Part shown: positions 46,729 to 56,348 of the stretch, one piece after another | Layout: the number at the start of each line of letters is the position of its first letter | Position numbering within the stretch: position 1 is the first letter of the stretch | NCBI GenBank assembly: GCA_001657385.1 | Contig: LYSZ01000006.1 | Span: forward strand, 169,581-233,580 | Origin: Parvularcula sp. BBD 1991-13 | GTDB lineage: Bacteria; Pseudomonadota; Alphaproteobacteria; Caulobacterales; Parvularculaceae | Reading direction: 5' to 3' | DNA: 64,000 nt | Made by a program: the position numbers and the translations under genes | Notes under the pieces: generated by a model | The model's input: only the letters and a program-made list of their open reading frames with translations | The model's database searches: none | Told to the model about the DNA's origin: nothing

Positions 46729-47337
46729 ATGCGCGACGCGATGCAGCTCGTCCCCATGGTCGTTGAACAATCTAGCAGCGGGGAGCGGTCTTTCGACATT
46801 TATTCCCGTCTGTTGCGTGAACGGATCATATTCCTCAACGGGGAAGTCAACGACACCGTTTCCGCCCTGGTTTGCGCCCAGCTCCTGCTCCTGGAAGCTG
46901 AGAATCCGAACAAACCCATCTATCTATACATCAACTCGCCAGGCGGCGTCGTAACGAGCGGCTTTGCGATGTACGACACCATGCAGTATATCCGCGCGCC
47001 CGTGCATACCCTTTGCATGGGAACGGCGTGGTCGATGGGGTCGTTTCTGCTGATGGCGGGCGCGCCCGGAGAGCGGGCCGCCCTGCCGAACGCAAACATT
47101 CTGATCCACCAGCCTTCCGGCGGCTTTCAGGGACAGGTATCCGACATGGCGATCCACGCCGAGGAGATCCTCCGCACCAAGGAAAGGCTTACAAGGCTCT
47201 ACTCGAAACACTGCGGACGCACTTACGAGGAATTCGAGAAAGCCATGGATCGCGACCGTTTCATGAGCCCGGCAGAAGCGCTTGACTGGGGGCTGATCGA
47301 CCGGATTCTGGAAACTCGCGAAGACAGCCGGGACTGA
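46729..47337 (+). CDS. clpP2: ClpP-type protease paralogue in the biosynthetic cluster
   Basis: The 202-residue protein has all three catalytic residues: S102 in GTAWSMGS, H127 in LIHQPSGG and D176 in DRDRFMSP, with the spacing of E. coli ClpP (97, 122, 171). The nucleophile region reads GTAWSMG instead of the usual GQAASMG. No clpX lies next to it, so it is a second ClpP rather than the housekeeping copy. P. aeruginosa ClpP2 (PA3326) sits at the same place beside a related NRPS. A TGGGAG site precedes ATG 46729. It could protect the host if the product targets ClpP. Confidence 0.88.
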   Translation: MRDAMQLVPMVVEQSSSGERSFDIYSRLLRERIIFLNGEVNDTVSALVCAQLLLLEAENPNKPIYLYINSPGGVVTSGFAMYDTMQYIRAPVHTLCMGTAWSMGSFLLMAGAPGERAALPNANILIHQPSGGFQGQVSDMAIHAEEILRTKERLTRLYSKHCGRTYEEFEKAMDRDRFMSPAEALDWGLIDRILETREDSRD

Positions 47338-48057
47338 CGGACCGGCGTCGGCGCAAGCCCTTCGCAAAAGCGCATCGCAGTCGAGGATTGGCGTTCCTCG
47401 ACTTCGTCCACAACGCCCGCAGCCAACACTTTAGAGCCGTTTGCGCGAGCGCCTCGGACCGCGCCGAAGGCGCCATGCAAGATGGCCGGCGCCCAGACCG
47501 GCCGGCTCCTCGGCGGCCGCGCGGCAGCCGGCGCACCTCAAGCCGACAATGGCGAACACCCGCGCCACAATCGCAAAACCGCACAACCGCACAACCGCGT
47601 AAGAAACAGCAGCTTTACTTCGCAGGGAGACGGTTTTTTGAAATTGTGCAACGCCGGCGCCTCTTTTCCATGGATTTACCGCCGCGCAAGACCGGGCCGG
47701 CAACGCCCCACCCCATGCAACGCCTACAATTTCATCCTTGTATTGATATTTCCAATTTCGAACAGACGTTCACGCGCCAATGCTGTCACATATGGTTATC
47801 GGCATTTTCAAGATTATTGTTAAATAAAATCAGTATGCTAATAACTAATTTTTATCACAGGATCAAAAATATCTGAAAACGACGCCCTGCTATAAAAAAA
47901 ATACACAAACCGCAATTACCATTGCCAATAACCACGTATGACTTCTGGAAACGCCCAATACTGACTATAAAATATCAGTATAGATATTATATAATACAAA
48001 ATCCTGTCTTGCCTTTGCCAATGCGCGCTTCCTGCGGCGCTACAGGAGCTTATTTTC
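47338..48057. other. 720-base noncoding gap before the NRPS
   Basis: The left half is GC-rich, with CACAACCG-type short repeats near 47580; the right half (about 47740-48050) is strikingly AT-rich, unlike most of the window. No ORF with coding character is supported. Promoter elements of the NRPS are in the last 100 bases. Confidence 0.6.
47958..47995 (+). promoter_or_regulatory. Probable NRPS promoter with an inverted-repeat operator
   Basis: ATACTGA (47958-47964) and TCAGTAT (47975-47981) form a 7-base inverted repeat with 10-base spacer. It overlaps a possible -35 (CTGACT, 47961) and sits just before -10 candidates TATTAT (47985) and TATAAT (47990). AGGAG at 48044-48048 is the ribosome site 9 bases before the NRPS start. 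Confidence 0.45.
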
Positions 48058-51000
48058 ATGACGAACGCCTTCGATCACGTCCTTGAACCGGCCCCTGCCC
48101 GGAAAGGATTAACCGGCTCGCCCCATGCGTTTTCACTTTCGCCATATCAGCGCGACATATGGATCGCGAACGCGCAACATCCCTTATCTAATCAGTACAC
48201 AATATATATTTGCGATATTTACACCGGTAACGTGAACTCGGATCTCCTGAAAAGAGCCGTTCGGGGGGCGGCGGCTGTTTGTGACGCTTTCCGGTTGAGG
48301 TTTTCCGAAAAAGACGGCGAGCCATGCCAATGGATCGAAGATAAGAATAACTTCAGGGTTGCCGAAATTGACCTGACGGGCGAAGCGGATGGCGCCGCCG
48401 CCTTGGACCGCTGGCTGAGCGATGCGTTCACGCATGTTTATGCGCTGGAAGACGGCGACCTGACAGACCTCGCCGTCCTGCGAACCAGGGATGCAACCTG
48501 CGCCTATGTGCGCACCCATCATATTGTTTCGGATGCGTGGGGCCTGCAGTTCTTCATGCGGCAGGTCCGCAATGAATATCTGCGTCTTGCGAAGCTGCAA
48601 TCGGACGGCGCCGCCATCAGTTCGTTCTCCGAGGCGGTTCTTGACGGCGCCTATCAAGATACGGAGCAACGCCGGGCGGACCTTGCCTACCTTTCGGGCG
48701 TGCTGGAGAGCGCAACGCCAGCGCTGTTCAACAGGAAGCAGCCGAACGGAGCGCGCCCTACCGGTCGTCACAGTTTCACCCTGGAACGGTCCCTGCTGAC
48801 GACGATCAGGGAGCGGGGGCGCTCGCCGTTCATCTACTTTTCCGCCGCAGTCGCGCTCTACCTGGCAAAAATCCATCAAACCGATGAGGTGATGATCGGC
48901 ATTCCGATGTTGAATCGCACGTCGCATACAGCGAAAGACACGGTCGGCCATTTCGCCAATGTGCTCCCGCTCAGGGTCGCCATAAACCGCGAGCAGAAAA
49001 TCGAGAACTTCCTGACGACGCTCCGTGACGACAGCAGGCTCCTGCTGCGACGTCAAAGTGCGCCGTTGAGCGAAGTGATCAAAGGCGCCGCGCTTCTCTT
49101 CGATACGACCATCTCCTACATGCGCTGGCCCGCCCGCCAGGCCATTCCGGGCGTCTGCGTTGAAACGATCGCCCAGACGCACGCGCATGACCCTGATGCG
49201 CTGGCCATCTGGGTTTCGGAGTTCGACTATAACAGCGACGTCAGGGTCGATTTCGAATTCGCGCGGGACGTCTTTGATGACGACTTTCCAATCGAAGCCG
49301 CAGCCCGGCACATCGAGACCCTGTTTGAAGCGCTGATCAGGCAGGACGGCGCGGCGGTTGGATCGCTCGAGCCGCTGTCCGAGGAAGAACGCCGACGCCT
49401 GCTCCATGATAACAATCGAACGGAGGCTGATTTTCCGGACGACGAGACCCTGCCGGCTCTGTTTGCGGAGCAACTCGCCCGCGCGCCGGACCGGACCGCC
49501 ATTATCGAGCCTGACGAAACGATGGTCTCCTATGCCGAGCTTGGTCAAAAAGCGCAGGCCGTGGCCGATGCACTCGACGCCGAAGGCGTCGGTCCGGGCG
49601 ACCGCGTCGCCATGCTTGTCGAGCGCGGCCCATATCAGATGCCGGCCATTCTGGGGATCCAGCTCGCCGGAGCCGCCTATGTGCCCATTGATCCAGGCTA
49701 TCCGCGGGAGCGCATTCGCCTGCTGCTTGAAGACTGCGGCGCCCGGGCCGCTCTTACCGGCGCCCAGCTTGACGACTGGCGGGACATCGGCGCCGATCTG
49801 CCGGCGCTGCCCATGCCGGCGTTCGACGGAAAACCGAAAAGGCCCGTGACGCCGTCGGCGGCGCCGGACGCCGTGGCCTACGTCATTTATACATCCGGAT
49901 CGACCGGCGCGCCGAAAGGCGTCATGGTTGAACACAGATCGGCGGTGAACCGGTTGTGGTGGATGCAACGTCAGTACCCGATCGATCATACGGACGTGTT
50001 GTTGCAGAAAACGCCGATGTCCTTCGACGTATCCATCTGGGAGCTGTTCTGGTGGAGCTTCACAGGGGCGGCCCTGTCGCTGCTCCCGCCAGGCGCAGAA
50101 AAAGACCCGGAAGAACTGCTGAAAACCGTCAGGCGGGACAAGGTGACGGTCCTGCATTTCGTCCCGTCCATGCTGTCGCCATTCCTGGACCTGCTTGAAA
50201 GCGACGAAACGGCTCGCCGGGACGCGGCGACGCTGCGCCTTGTCTTTTGCAGCGGCGAAGCGCTGTCGCCAGCACAGGTTGTCCGGTTCAACGCGCTGTT
50301 CAGCGGCAAAGTTCGCCTTGTGAATCTCTACGGCCCTACCGAGGCGACCGTGGACGTTTCCTATTACGACTGCCTGCCCGGCGACCACCATCGTATTCCC
50401 ATTGGCAGACCCATCGACAACACGCAGCTCTATGTTCTGGACCGCCAGTTGCGGCCGCAGCCCTGCGGCGCCGCGGGCGAACTTTACATTGGCGGGATCG
50501 GCGTCGCCCGGGGCTACCTGAACCGACCGGAACTAAACACGGAACGGTTCCTGGCAAACCCCTTTGTCAAAGGCGGCCGGATGTACCGGACGGGCGATCT
50601 GGCGAGGTGGCTCGCCGACGGCGCCATCGAATATCTGGGGCGTACGGACGACCAAGTGAAGATCCGGGGCAACCGGATCGAACCGAACGAAGTCCGCGAC
50701 CACGTCGTCAAGCTGGCGGGAATCCGGGACGCGGTTGTTGTCGCGCTGCGTTCGGAAACGAGGGGCGATTATCTCGTCGGGTACTACCTAGCGGATGCGG
50801 AATTCGATCCCGGCGAGTTGAGAGCAGGACTCGCAGCTTCGCTGCCGGAATTCATGATACCCGCTTATTTTGTACGTATAACGACTATACCGTTGACGCA
50901 AAACGGAAAGCTCGACCGCAAAAAACTGCCCCCGCCGGCGGAGCATGGCGGAACGCAGGCCCCGAGAACGCAGATGGAGGCCGATCTGGCGGCCATCTGG

Positions 51001-54000
51001 GCCAGGACGCTGGGGGTGGCTGATGTCGGCATATTCGATGATTTCTACACCCTTGGCGGCGATTCCATTCTGATGCTTCGCACCCGGGCCGAAGCGCAGA
51101 AACAGGGCCTGAGTTTCGAGCTGGCCGATCTGATCCGGAACCCGACGGTCGCGGGACTTGCCCAACATGTATCCCGTCGGAATGAGAAAGGCGCAGGTCC
51201 AAAGCTTGCGCCGTTCGCCCTGGCGCCGAAGGTCGACAGGGCGAAGCTGTCGGATTTCGAAGACGCCTTTCCGGTTAGCCGAATGAGCCTCGGTCTGATT
51301 TATCATACGAGCCAGAACCCCGCCTCGCCGATCTATCACGACGTCTTTCGGTACCGGTTTGCATTGGCCTGGGATGAGAAGGCCTTCCGGCGCGCCGTGG
51401 ACGCTGTCATAACCGCGTTCCCGGCCCTGCGGTCTTCGTTCGACATCGCGACTTTCTCCGAACCGTTGCACATCATCCACAAATCCTTGCCTTTCCAGCC
51501 TATTGTCGCTGATCTCAGGCATCATCCGGATCCGGAAAGCGTTATCCTCGAACATGTGAATGAGCGGCGCTTTCACGATTACCAGATGGACGAAGCTCCC
51601 CTATGCCAGTTCGCCGCGTTTGCGGATGAAAGAGGCTTCGATGTGGTGTTCAGCTTTCATCACGCGATTCTGGACGGCTGGAGCGTCGCGAGCCTGATTG
51701 TAGGACTCGTATCCGCCTACAAAGGAAACAGCCTGCATACTGACGACATACCCGGCCTGGCCGCATACGCCGAGGCGGAGCGGGCTTCCCTCGCATCAAA
51801 CGCCGACGCCCAATACTGGGAAACTCTGCTTGACGGCGCCGCGTTCACCAAACTGGATGGATTCAGCGCTCACGAGACCGCCAGAAAAGACGGCGTCGGT
51901 TATTGCGCGGACCTGCCGCAGAACCTGCTGGCGAAGGTCAAGGAGACAGCCAACCGGCACGCCCTTCCGGTCAAGTCGATTTTCCTGGCCGCGCATTGCC
52001 TCACCCTCCACTTTCTCACCCAGAGCGAGACGGTCGTAACCGGCGTGGTGACGCATGGCCGTCCGGATCTCGATCATGCGGACCGTATGATCGGTCTTTT
52101 TCTTAACACTATTCCGATCCGCACCCGGCGCGAAAGGCAGACCTGGTTGGCGTTTGCAAAGCAACTCTACAGCCAGGAACAGGCAAGTCACCGGCATCGC
52201 CGCTATCCGGTCAGCGCGATCATGGAAGCGCATGGCGGCAGGATGAACACCGCCTTCAATTTTGTAAATCTCCACGTTTTCGAGGATCTGAAAGACCTCG
52301 AAGCCTTTCAGGTCTGGGAGGAAACAAACTTCTCGCCACTGATCAACGTGATCGTCGACCCCGCCGGCTCCGGAACGTATGTCCGCATCGACACGGGCGG
52401 CGAGACGATCAGCCAGGCCCAGACCGAGCTGATCGCCGAAACCTATCTCATGACCCTGGAGCGGATCGCCGCCGCGCCGAACGAAACCATCAACACGGCG
52501 TTTCTCGCCCCGCGCGGCGAGCCGGCGCCGCAGACAGACCCGTTGATCGACGTCGCAACGCAGTTCCTGCGCCAGGTCGAGACGGCGCCCGAAGCCGTCG
52601 CTGTGGCGCATGGCGACGAACGGTGGACCTATGCGGAACTTGAGCGGATGTCCCGCTCGATCGCATCAGGCCTAATCCGGCGCGGCGCGCGAAAAGGGGA
52701 TGTCGTCGGCGTTGCGCTCAACCGCTCGGCGGACATGATCGCCGCCATATGGGGGATCGTCCGTGCAGGACTGGTTTGCGCGCCGCTGGACGTAAGCTAT
52801 CCGAAGCGCCGCATTTCGCTCATTCTGGAAACGGCGCGCCCGTTCAAAGTGATCGCCCACCCGGAATACATGGACATCGCGCCGGGCGACGCCGTGCTGA
52901 ACGTTGCGGCGTTGACGGAGGGCGACGCCGCCGTCCCGCCGCCGGATATCGGTTTGGACGATCTCGCCCTGTTGCTGTTCACGTCCGGCTCGACCGGCCG
53001 GCCGAAGGGGGTCGAACTGCTCCACCGCACCTGGTCCAATTTCGTCCGGTGGCAGAGCGGCGCGCGGAGCGGCCACGGGATCAGGCGCACGCTCCAGTTC
53101 GCCCCGCTGGGATTTGACGTCGCCTTCGGCGATATTTTCTCCACCTTGTGCAGCGGGGGCGAATTGCGCCTGGTTTCCGACGAGGAGCGCCTCGACCCCG
53201 TCAAGCTGCTCCGCATACTGGATTCTTGTTCGGTCGAACGCATCGCCGTGCCTTTTGTCGCTCTGCAACGGCTGGCGGAGGCGTCCAATTCGCTCAACCT
53301 CCGGCCGCGATCCCTGCGCGTGCTGATCACGTCCGGCGAGCAATTGCGCATTACCGACGAACTGCGCCAGTTCCTCTCCGCGATGCCGGGCCTTGTGCTC
53401 GAAAATCAGTACGGGCCGACGGAAGCCTACGTCGTCACGCATCACTTGCTGGAGGGCGACCCGGCCGGGTTTCCGACATTGCCGCCGATCGGGAAGCCGA
53501 TCGACGGGGCCGAGATCCGGATCCTCGACGCGGATATGCAACCTGTTCCCGTCGGCGCCATGGGAGAGATCTGGATCGGCGGCGCATGTGTTGCGAAAGG
53601 GTACTGCGGCGCGCCCGACCTGACGAAGGAGCGGTTCGCGGATCATCCTTGGCGCCCCGGCGCCAGGCTCTACCGGACCGGAGACCTCGGGCGGCAGCTG
53701 AAGAACGGCGAGATCGTCTGGCTTGGACGGGCAGACTCGCAGGTCAAGGTGCGCGGCTTCAGGATCGAACCGGCCGAAGTGGAACTGGCGATTTCACGGC
53801 ACGCCGCCCGGCAGCCGGGGATATCGGAAGCCGCGGTGATCGCCCGCAGCCGCGGCGGGGAGGATGCCGAGACATATCTCGTCGCGTATCTGACCGGCGA
53901 TGAAAGCCAGGTTGACATGGCCGAACTGGAAAAAGCGCTTCGTGCGGAACTTCCCGACTACATGGCACCGGCTCATTTCGCCTGGGTGGACGCCTTTCCG

Positions 54001-55185
54001 CTGACGCCGAGCGGAAAACGCGACGACGCCGCGCTTCGCGAATACGCCATCGCCCAGAAGTCCGCTGACGAACAAATACCTCCGCGGAACTGGCGGGAAC
54101 AGGCTGTCGCGGAACTGCTGGCTGAATTGCTGGACCTGCCGGCGGTCGGCGTCCGCGACAATTTCTTTGATATGGGCGGGACGTCGTTGACGGCTATGCG
54201 CCTCGTCGTCACGCTTGAAAAACGGTTCGGCGTCAGCATTTCGATCGCCGCCCTGATAGAAAGCCCGACGGTCGAAGCCCTGGCGGAACGGTTACATGGC
54301 CGTGCTGAAGAACACGCTTTCGATCCGCTTGTCCCGTTGCGGGACGGGCGGGACGGGCCGCCAATCTTCATGGTCCATCCGCTAGGCGGACATGTCCTGT
54401 GCTACATGCCGTTCGCCAGAGCCCTACCCGCAGGCCAGCCCCTGTTCGCGCTCCAGGCGGCCGGCAGCGATCCCGGGAGCGAGCCCCTCGCCTCCATAGA
54501 GGAGATGGCGGCGAACTATCTCGACGCTGTCCTTCGGGTCCGCCCCGAAGGGCCGTATGTCCTTGCGGGGTGGTCGTTCGGCGGATTCGTCGCTTACGAA
54601 ATGGGCCGCCAGCTGCGCCTGCGCGATCCCGATACCGATCTTCATGTGGTCATGCTCGATTCGATTGCGAAGCCGCGCGATCACGAAGTCCGCGTTTCCG
54701 AACACGCGCTGCTGGAGTTCTTCTACTGGGAGCTGGTCTGGTTCGAACGAACCCAGGCGGAAATCGAACCATTGCCATATGATCTTAGTACAGATGAAAA
54801 ACTCGATCACATCATCGAGCAGGCGATTCGTTTTTCCGTTCTCCCCGAAGGCACTTCGCGCGTGGCAATCAAGCGCCTTTACGCCCTCTTCCGCGCAAAC
54901 TGGGACGCGCTGATGAGTTATCAACCGGAGCCTTCCGATGCGGACATGGTCCTTCTGCGGGCGAGAGGGGCCCTTCCCGATGCGCTCAAGCCCATGCACG
55001 AGGCCGCCGGCACGCTTTACGACGATCCGCACAACGGGTGGCGACACTGGGTGATGGGCGATCTCAAGGTGATCAACGTTCCCGGCGACCACCTGAACCT
55101 GATGAGCGACCCCCATGTCGACTCGGTCGCCGCGGAATTCAAAACCATTCTGGACTCAATCGATCGAACCCAAGGAGACGCATAG
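48058..55185 (+). CDS. Two-module nonribosomal peptide synthetase (C-A-T-C-A-T-TE)
   Basis: The 2375-residue enzyme has: condensation domain 1 (HHIVSDAW at about 154), adenylation 1 (YTSGSTG at about 610), carrier 1 (LGGDSI, S near 1003), condensation 2 (HHAILDGW near 1201), adenylation 2 (FTSGSTG near 1640), carrier 2 (MGGTSL near 2042) and a thioesterase (GWSFGG, S near 2173; histidine in PGDHLNL). The A1 specificity residues read DVWHFSLVDK, a serine code. A2 reads DVGAISQVVK, partly like proline codes (DVQxIAHVVK). A starter condensation domain at the front fits N-acylation by the cluster ACP. No epimerase or methyltransferase domain is seen. Confidence 0.95.
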   Translation: MTNAFDHVLEPAPARKGLTGSPHAFSLSPYQRDIWIANAQHPLSNQYTIYICDIYTGNVNSDLLKRAVRGAAAVCDAFRLRFSEKDGEPCQWIEDKNNFRVAEIDLTGEADGAAALDRWLSDAFTHVYALEDGDLTDLAVLRTRDATCAYVRTHHIVSDAWGLQFFMRQVRNEYLRLAKLQSDGAAISSFSEAVLDGAYQDTEQRRADLAYLSGVLESATPALFNRKQPNGARPTGRHSFTLERSLLTTIRERGRSPFIYFSAAVALYLAKIHQTDEVMIGIPMLNRTSHTAKDTVGHFANVLPLRVAINREQKIENFLTTLRDDSRLLLRRQSAPLSEVIKGAALLFDTTISYMRWPARQAIPGVCVETIAQTHAHDPDALAIWVSEFDYNSDVRVDFEFARDVFDDDFPIEAAARHIETLFEALIRQDGAAVGSLEPLSEEERRRLLHDNNRTEADFPDDETLPALFAEQLARAPDRTAIIEPDETMVSYAELGQKAQAVADALDAEGVGPGDRVAMLVERGPYQMPAILGIQLAGAAYVPIDPGYPRERIRLLLEDCGARAALTGAQLDDWRDIGADLPALPMPAFDGKPKRPVTPSAAPDAVAYVIYTSGSTGAPKGVMVEHRSAVNRLWWMQRQYPIDHTDVLLQKTPMSFDVSIWELFWWSFTGAALSLLPPGAEKDPEELLKTVRRDKVTVLHFVPSMLSPFLDLLESDETARRDAATLRLVFCSGEALSPAQVVRFNALFSGKVRLVNLYGPTEATVDVSYYDCLPGDHHRIPIGRPIDNTQLYVLDRQLRPQPCGAAGELYIGGIGVARGYLNRPELNTERFLANPFVKGGRMYRTGDLARWLADGAIEYLGRTDDQVKIRGNRIEPNEVRDHVVKLAGIRDAVVVALRSETRGDYLVGYYLADAEFDPGELRAGLAASLPEFMIPAYFVRITTIPLTQNGKLDRKKLPPPAEHGGTQAPRTQMEADLAAIWARTLGVADVGIFDDFYTLGGDSILMLRTRAEAQKQGLSFELADLIRNPTVAGLAQHVSRRNEKGAGPKLAPFALAPKVDRAKLSDFEDAFPVSRMSLGLIYHTSQNPASPIYHDVFRYRFALAWDEKAFRRAVDAVITAFPALRSSFDIATFSEPLHIIHKSLPFQPIVADLRHHPDPESVILEHVNERRFHDYQMDEAPLCQFAAFADERGFDVVFSFHHAILDGWSVASLIVGLVSAYKGNSLHTDDIPGLAAYAEAERASLASNADAQYWETLLDGAAFTKLDGFSAHETARKDGVGYCADLPQNLLAKVKETANRHALPVKSIFLAAHCLTLHFLTQSETVVTGVVTHGRPDLDHADRMIGLFLNTIPIRTRRERQTWLAFAKQLYSQEQASHRHRRYPVSAIMEAHGGRMNTAFNFVNLHVFEDLKDLEAFQVWEETNFSPLINVIVDPAGSGTYVRIDTGGETISQAQTELIAETYLMTLERIAAAPNETINTAFLAPRGEPAPQTDPLIDVATQFLRQVETAPEAVAVAHGDERWTYAELERMSRSIASGLIRRGARKGDVVGVALNRSADMIAAIWGIVRAGLVCAPLDVSYPKRRISLILETARPFKVIAHPEYMDIAPGDAVLNVAALTEGDAAVPPPDIGLDDLALLLFTSGSTGRPKGVELLHRTWSNFVRWQSGARSGHGIRRTLQFAPLGFDVAFGDIFSTLCSGGELRLVSDEERLDPVKLLRILDSCSVERIAVPFVALQRLAEASNSLNLRPRSLRVLITSGEQLRITDELRQFLSAMPGLVLENQYGPTEAYVVTHHLLEGDPAGFPTLPPIGKPIDGAEIRILDADMQPVPVGAMGEIWIGGACVAKGYCGAPDLTKERFADHPWRPGARLYRTGDLGRQLKNGEIVWLGRADSQVKVRGFRIEPAEVELAISRHAARQPGISEAAVIARSRGGEDAETYLVAYLTGDESQVDMAELEKALRAELPDYMAPAHFAWVDAFPLTPSGKRDDAALREYAIAQKSADEQIPPRNWREQAVAELLAELLDLPAVGVRDNFFDMGGTSLTAMRLVVTLEKRFGVSISIAALIESPTVEALAERLHGRAEEHAFDPLVPLRDGRDGPPIFMVHPLGGHVLCYMPFARALPAGQPLFALQAAGSDPGSEPLASIEEMAANYLDAVLRVRPEGPYVLAGWSFGGFVAYEMGRQLRLRDPDTDLHVVMLDSIAKPRDHEVRVSEHALLEFFYWELVWFERTQAEIEPLPYDLSTDEKLDHIIEQAIRFSVLPEGTSRVAIKRLYALFRANWDALMSYQPEPSDADMVLLRARGALPDALKPMHEAAGTLYDDPHNGWRHWVMGDLKVINVPGDHLNLMSDPHVDSVAAEFKTILDSIDRTQGDA

Positions 55186-56348
55186 TGGCGAACCGCGAAA
55201 CCAAGATTATTATTGCCGGCGCCGGCATGGGAGGATTGACCGCCGCCGCCGGGCTGTCCTCGGCCGGTTTCGATGTAACCGTATACGAACAGTCCTCTAA
55301 GCTCGGCTGGGTCGGTTCGGGACTGTCGTTGATGACAAACGCGCTGACCGCGCTGGCCTCGGTCGGGATCAGGCCGCGCTTCGAAGGACGGGCGGAAGAG
55401 TTCGAAAGCCTTTACTTCCTCACCAAAAAGGGCCGACCGATCCGAACCATCAATTTCGGCGAGATTACGAGGCAAATCGGGCATCCGAACCTGGCCATTC
55501 ACAGGGGGAGCCTTCACGAAGCGCTCCTGGAACAGGCGTCGGGCTGCAAGATAGAACTTGGCGCCGCCGCGACGGGGTTTTCAGTGGACGGCGACAAGGT
55601 CACGCTGAAACTGGCGGACGGGCGCACGGCGACCGGCGACGTGCTGATCGGCGCCGACGGTTTCAATTCGGTCATCCGCCGGGAGATCGCCGGCCCGGAA
55701 AACCCTACCGACTGGAACTACATGGTGTGGCGCGCGACGCCCCCGTTCCGGCATCCAAAAGTGACCAAGGGATATGTCGCGCATTACTGGGGACGGGGGC
55801 AACGGTTCGGATTGGCCGACATTGGCAACGGCAATGTTTACTGGTGGGGCACGAAGAACATGTCGGCTGAGAAGATGCGCAGCGCGCCGGGCGGAAAGAA
55901 AGCGATCCAGAGATATTACCGTGGGTGGGCCGACGAGATCCAGGCGGTGATCGCCGCCACACCGGAAGATTCGATATCCAGCCTGCCCGCTCAAGACCGC
56001 CCTTTCCTTGAGCGCTGGGGCAAGGGACCGATCACCCTGGTGGGCGACGCAGCCCACCCCATGTTGACGAGCCTCGGCCAGGGGGCCTGCATCGCCATCG
56101 AGGACGGCGCCGTTCTGACCCATTGTCTTTCGACAATCGACGATCCGCAGGACGCCTTGCGCGCATATGAAGACCGCCGTCGGGAGCGCGCCCGCGCTAT
56201 TGTGGAAACGTCCCGCGCGCTGAGCCGGATCGAGCAGTACGAATCCCCCATTCGATCCGTAATGCGCGATCTTTATTTCCGCTTCGTTTCGGAACGAACG
56301 CTGACGCAGCAAAACAGACTGGTGCTGACATTTCCGGGAGTTGAATAA
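55185..56348 (+). CDS. FAD-dependent monooxygenase (group A flavoprotein)
   Basis: This 387-residue enzyme has the Rossmann motif IIIAGAGMGGLTAAAGL, the DG motif GADGFNSVIR and the GD motif LVGDAAHPM followed by GQGACIAIEDG. It hydroxylates or performs a Baeyer-Villiger-type step on the NRPS product. Flavoenzymes paired with serine-proline type NRPSs make pyrrolizidine and azabicyclic alkaloids in other bacteria. It starts at a GTG that shares its first base with the NRPS stop (TAGTG), so it is translationally coupled. AAGGAG is upstream. Confidence 0.92.
   Translation: MANRETKIIIAGAGMGGLTAAAGLSSAGFDVTVYEQSSKLGWVGSGLSLMTNALTALASVGIRPRFEGRAEEFESLYFLTKKGRPIRTINFGEITRQIGHPNLAIHRGSLHEALLEQASGCKIELGAAATGFSVDGDKVTLKLADGRTATGDVLIGADGFNSVIRREIAGPENPTDWNYMVWRATPPFRHPKVTKGYVAHYWGRGQRFGLADIGNGNVYWWGTKNMSAEKMRSAPGGKKAIQRYYRGWADEIQAVIAATPEDSISSLPAQDRPFLERWGKGPITLVGDAAHPMLTSLGQGACIAIEDGAVLTHCLSTIDDPQDALRAYEDRRRERARAIVETSRALSRIEQYESPIRSVMRDLYFRFVSERTLTQQNRLVLTFPGVE

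Noticed and set aside
47388..47876. A 162-codon plus-strand frame in the gap before the NRPS
   Set aside because: Composition shifts abruptly from Arg/Pro-rich to AT-rich, with no ribosome site or domain; best read as chance.
47740..48057. A lux-type box expected if the cluster were quorum-controlled as in P. aeruginosa
   Set aside because: No CT-N2-CA...TG-N2-AG dyad of the right spacing was found by eye; the only dyad is ATACTGA-N10-TCAGTAT.
48184..50391. A 735-codon minus-strand frame inside the NRPS region
   Set aside because: The plus strand encodes intact condensation and adenylation domains here; the opposite frame looks random.
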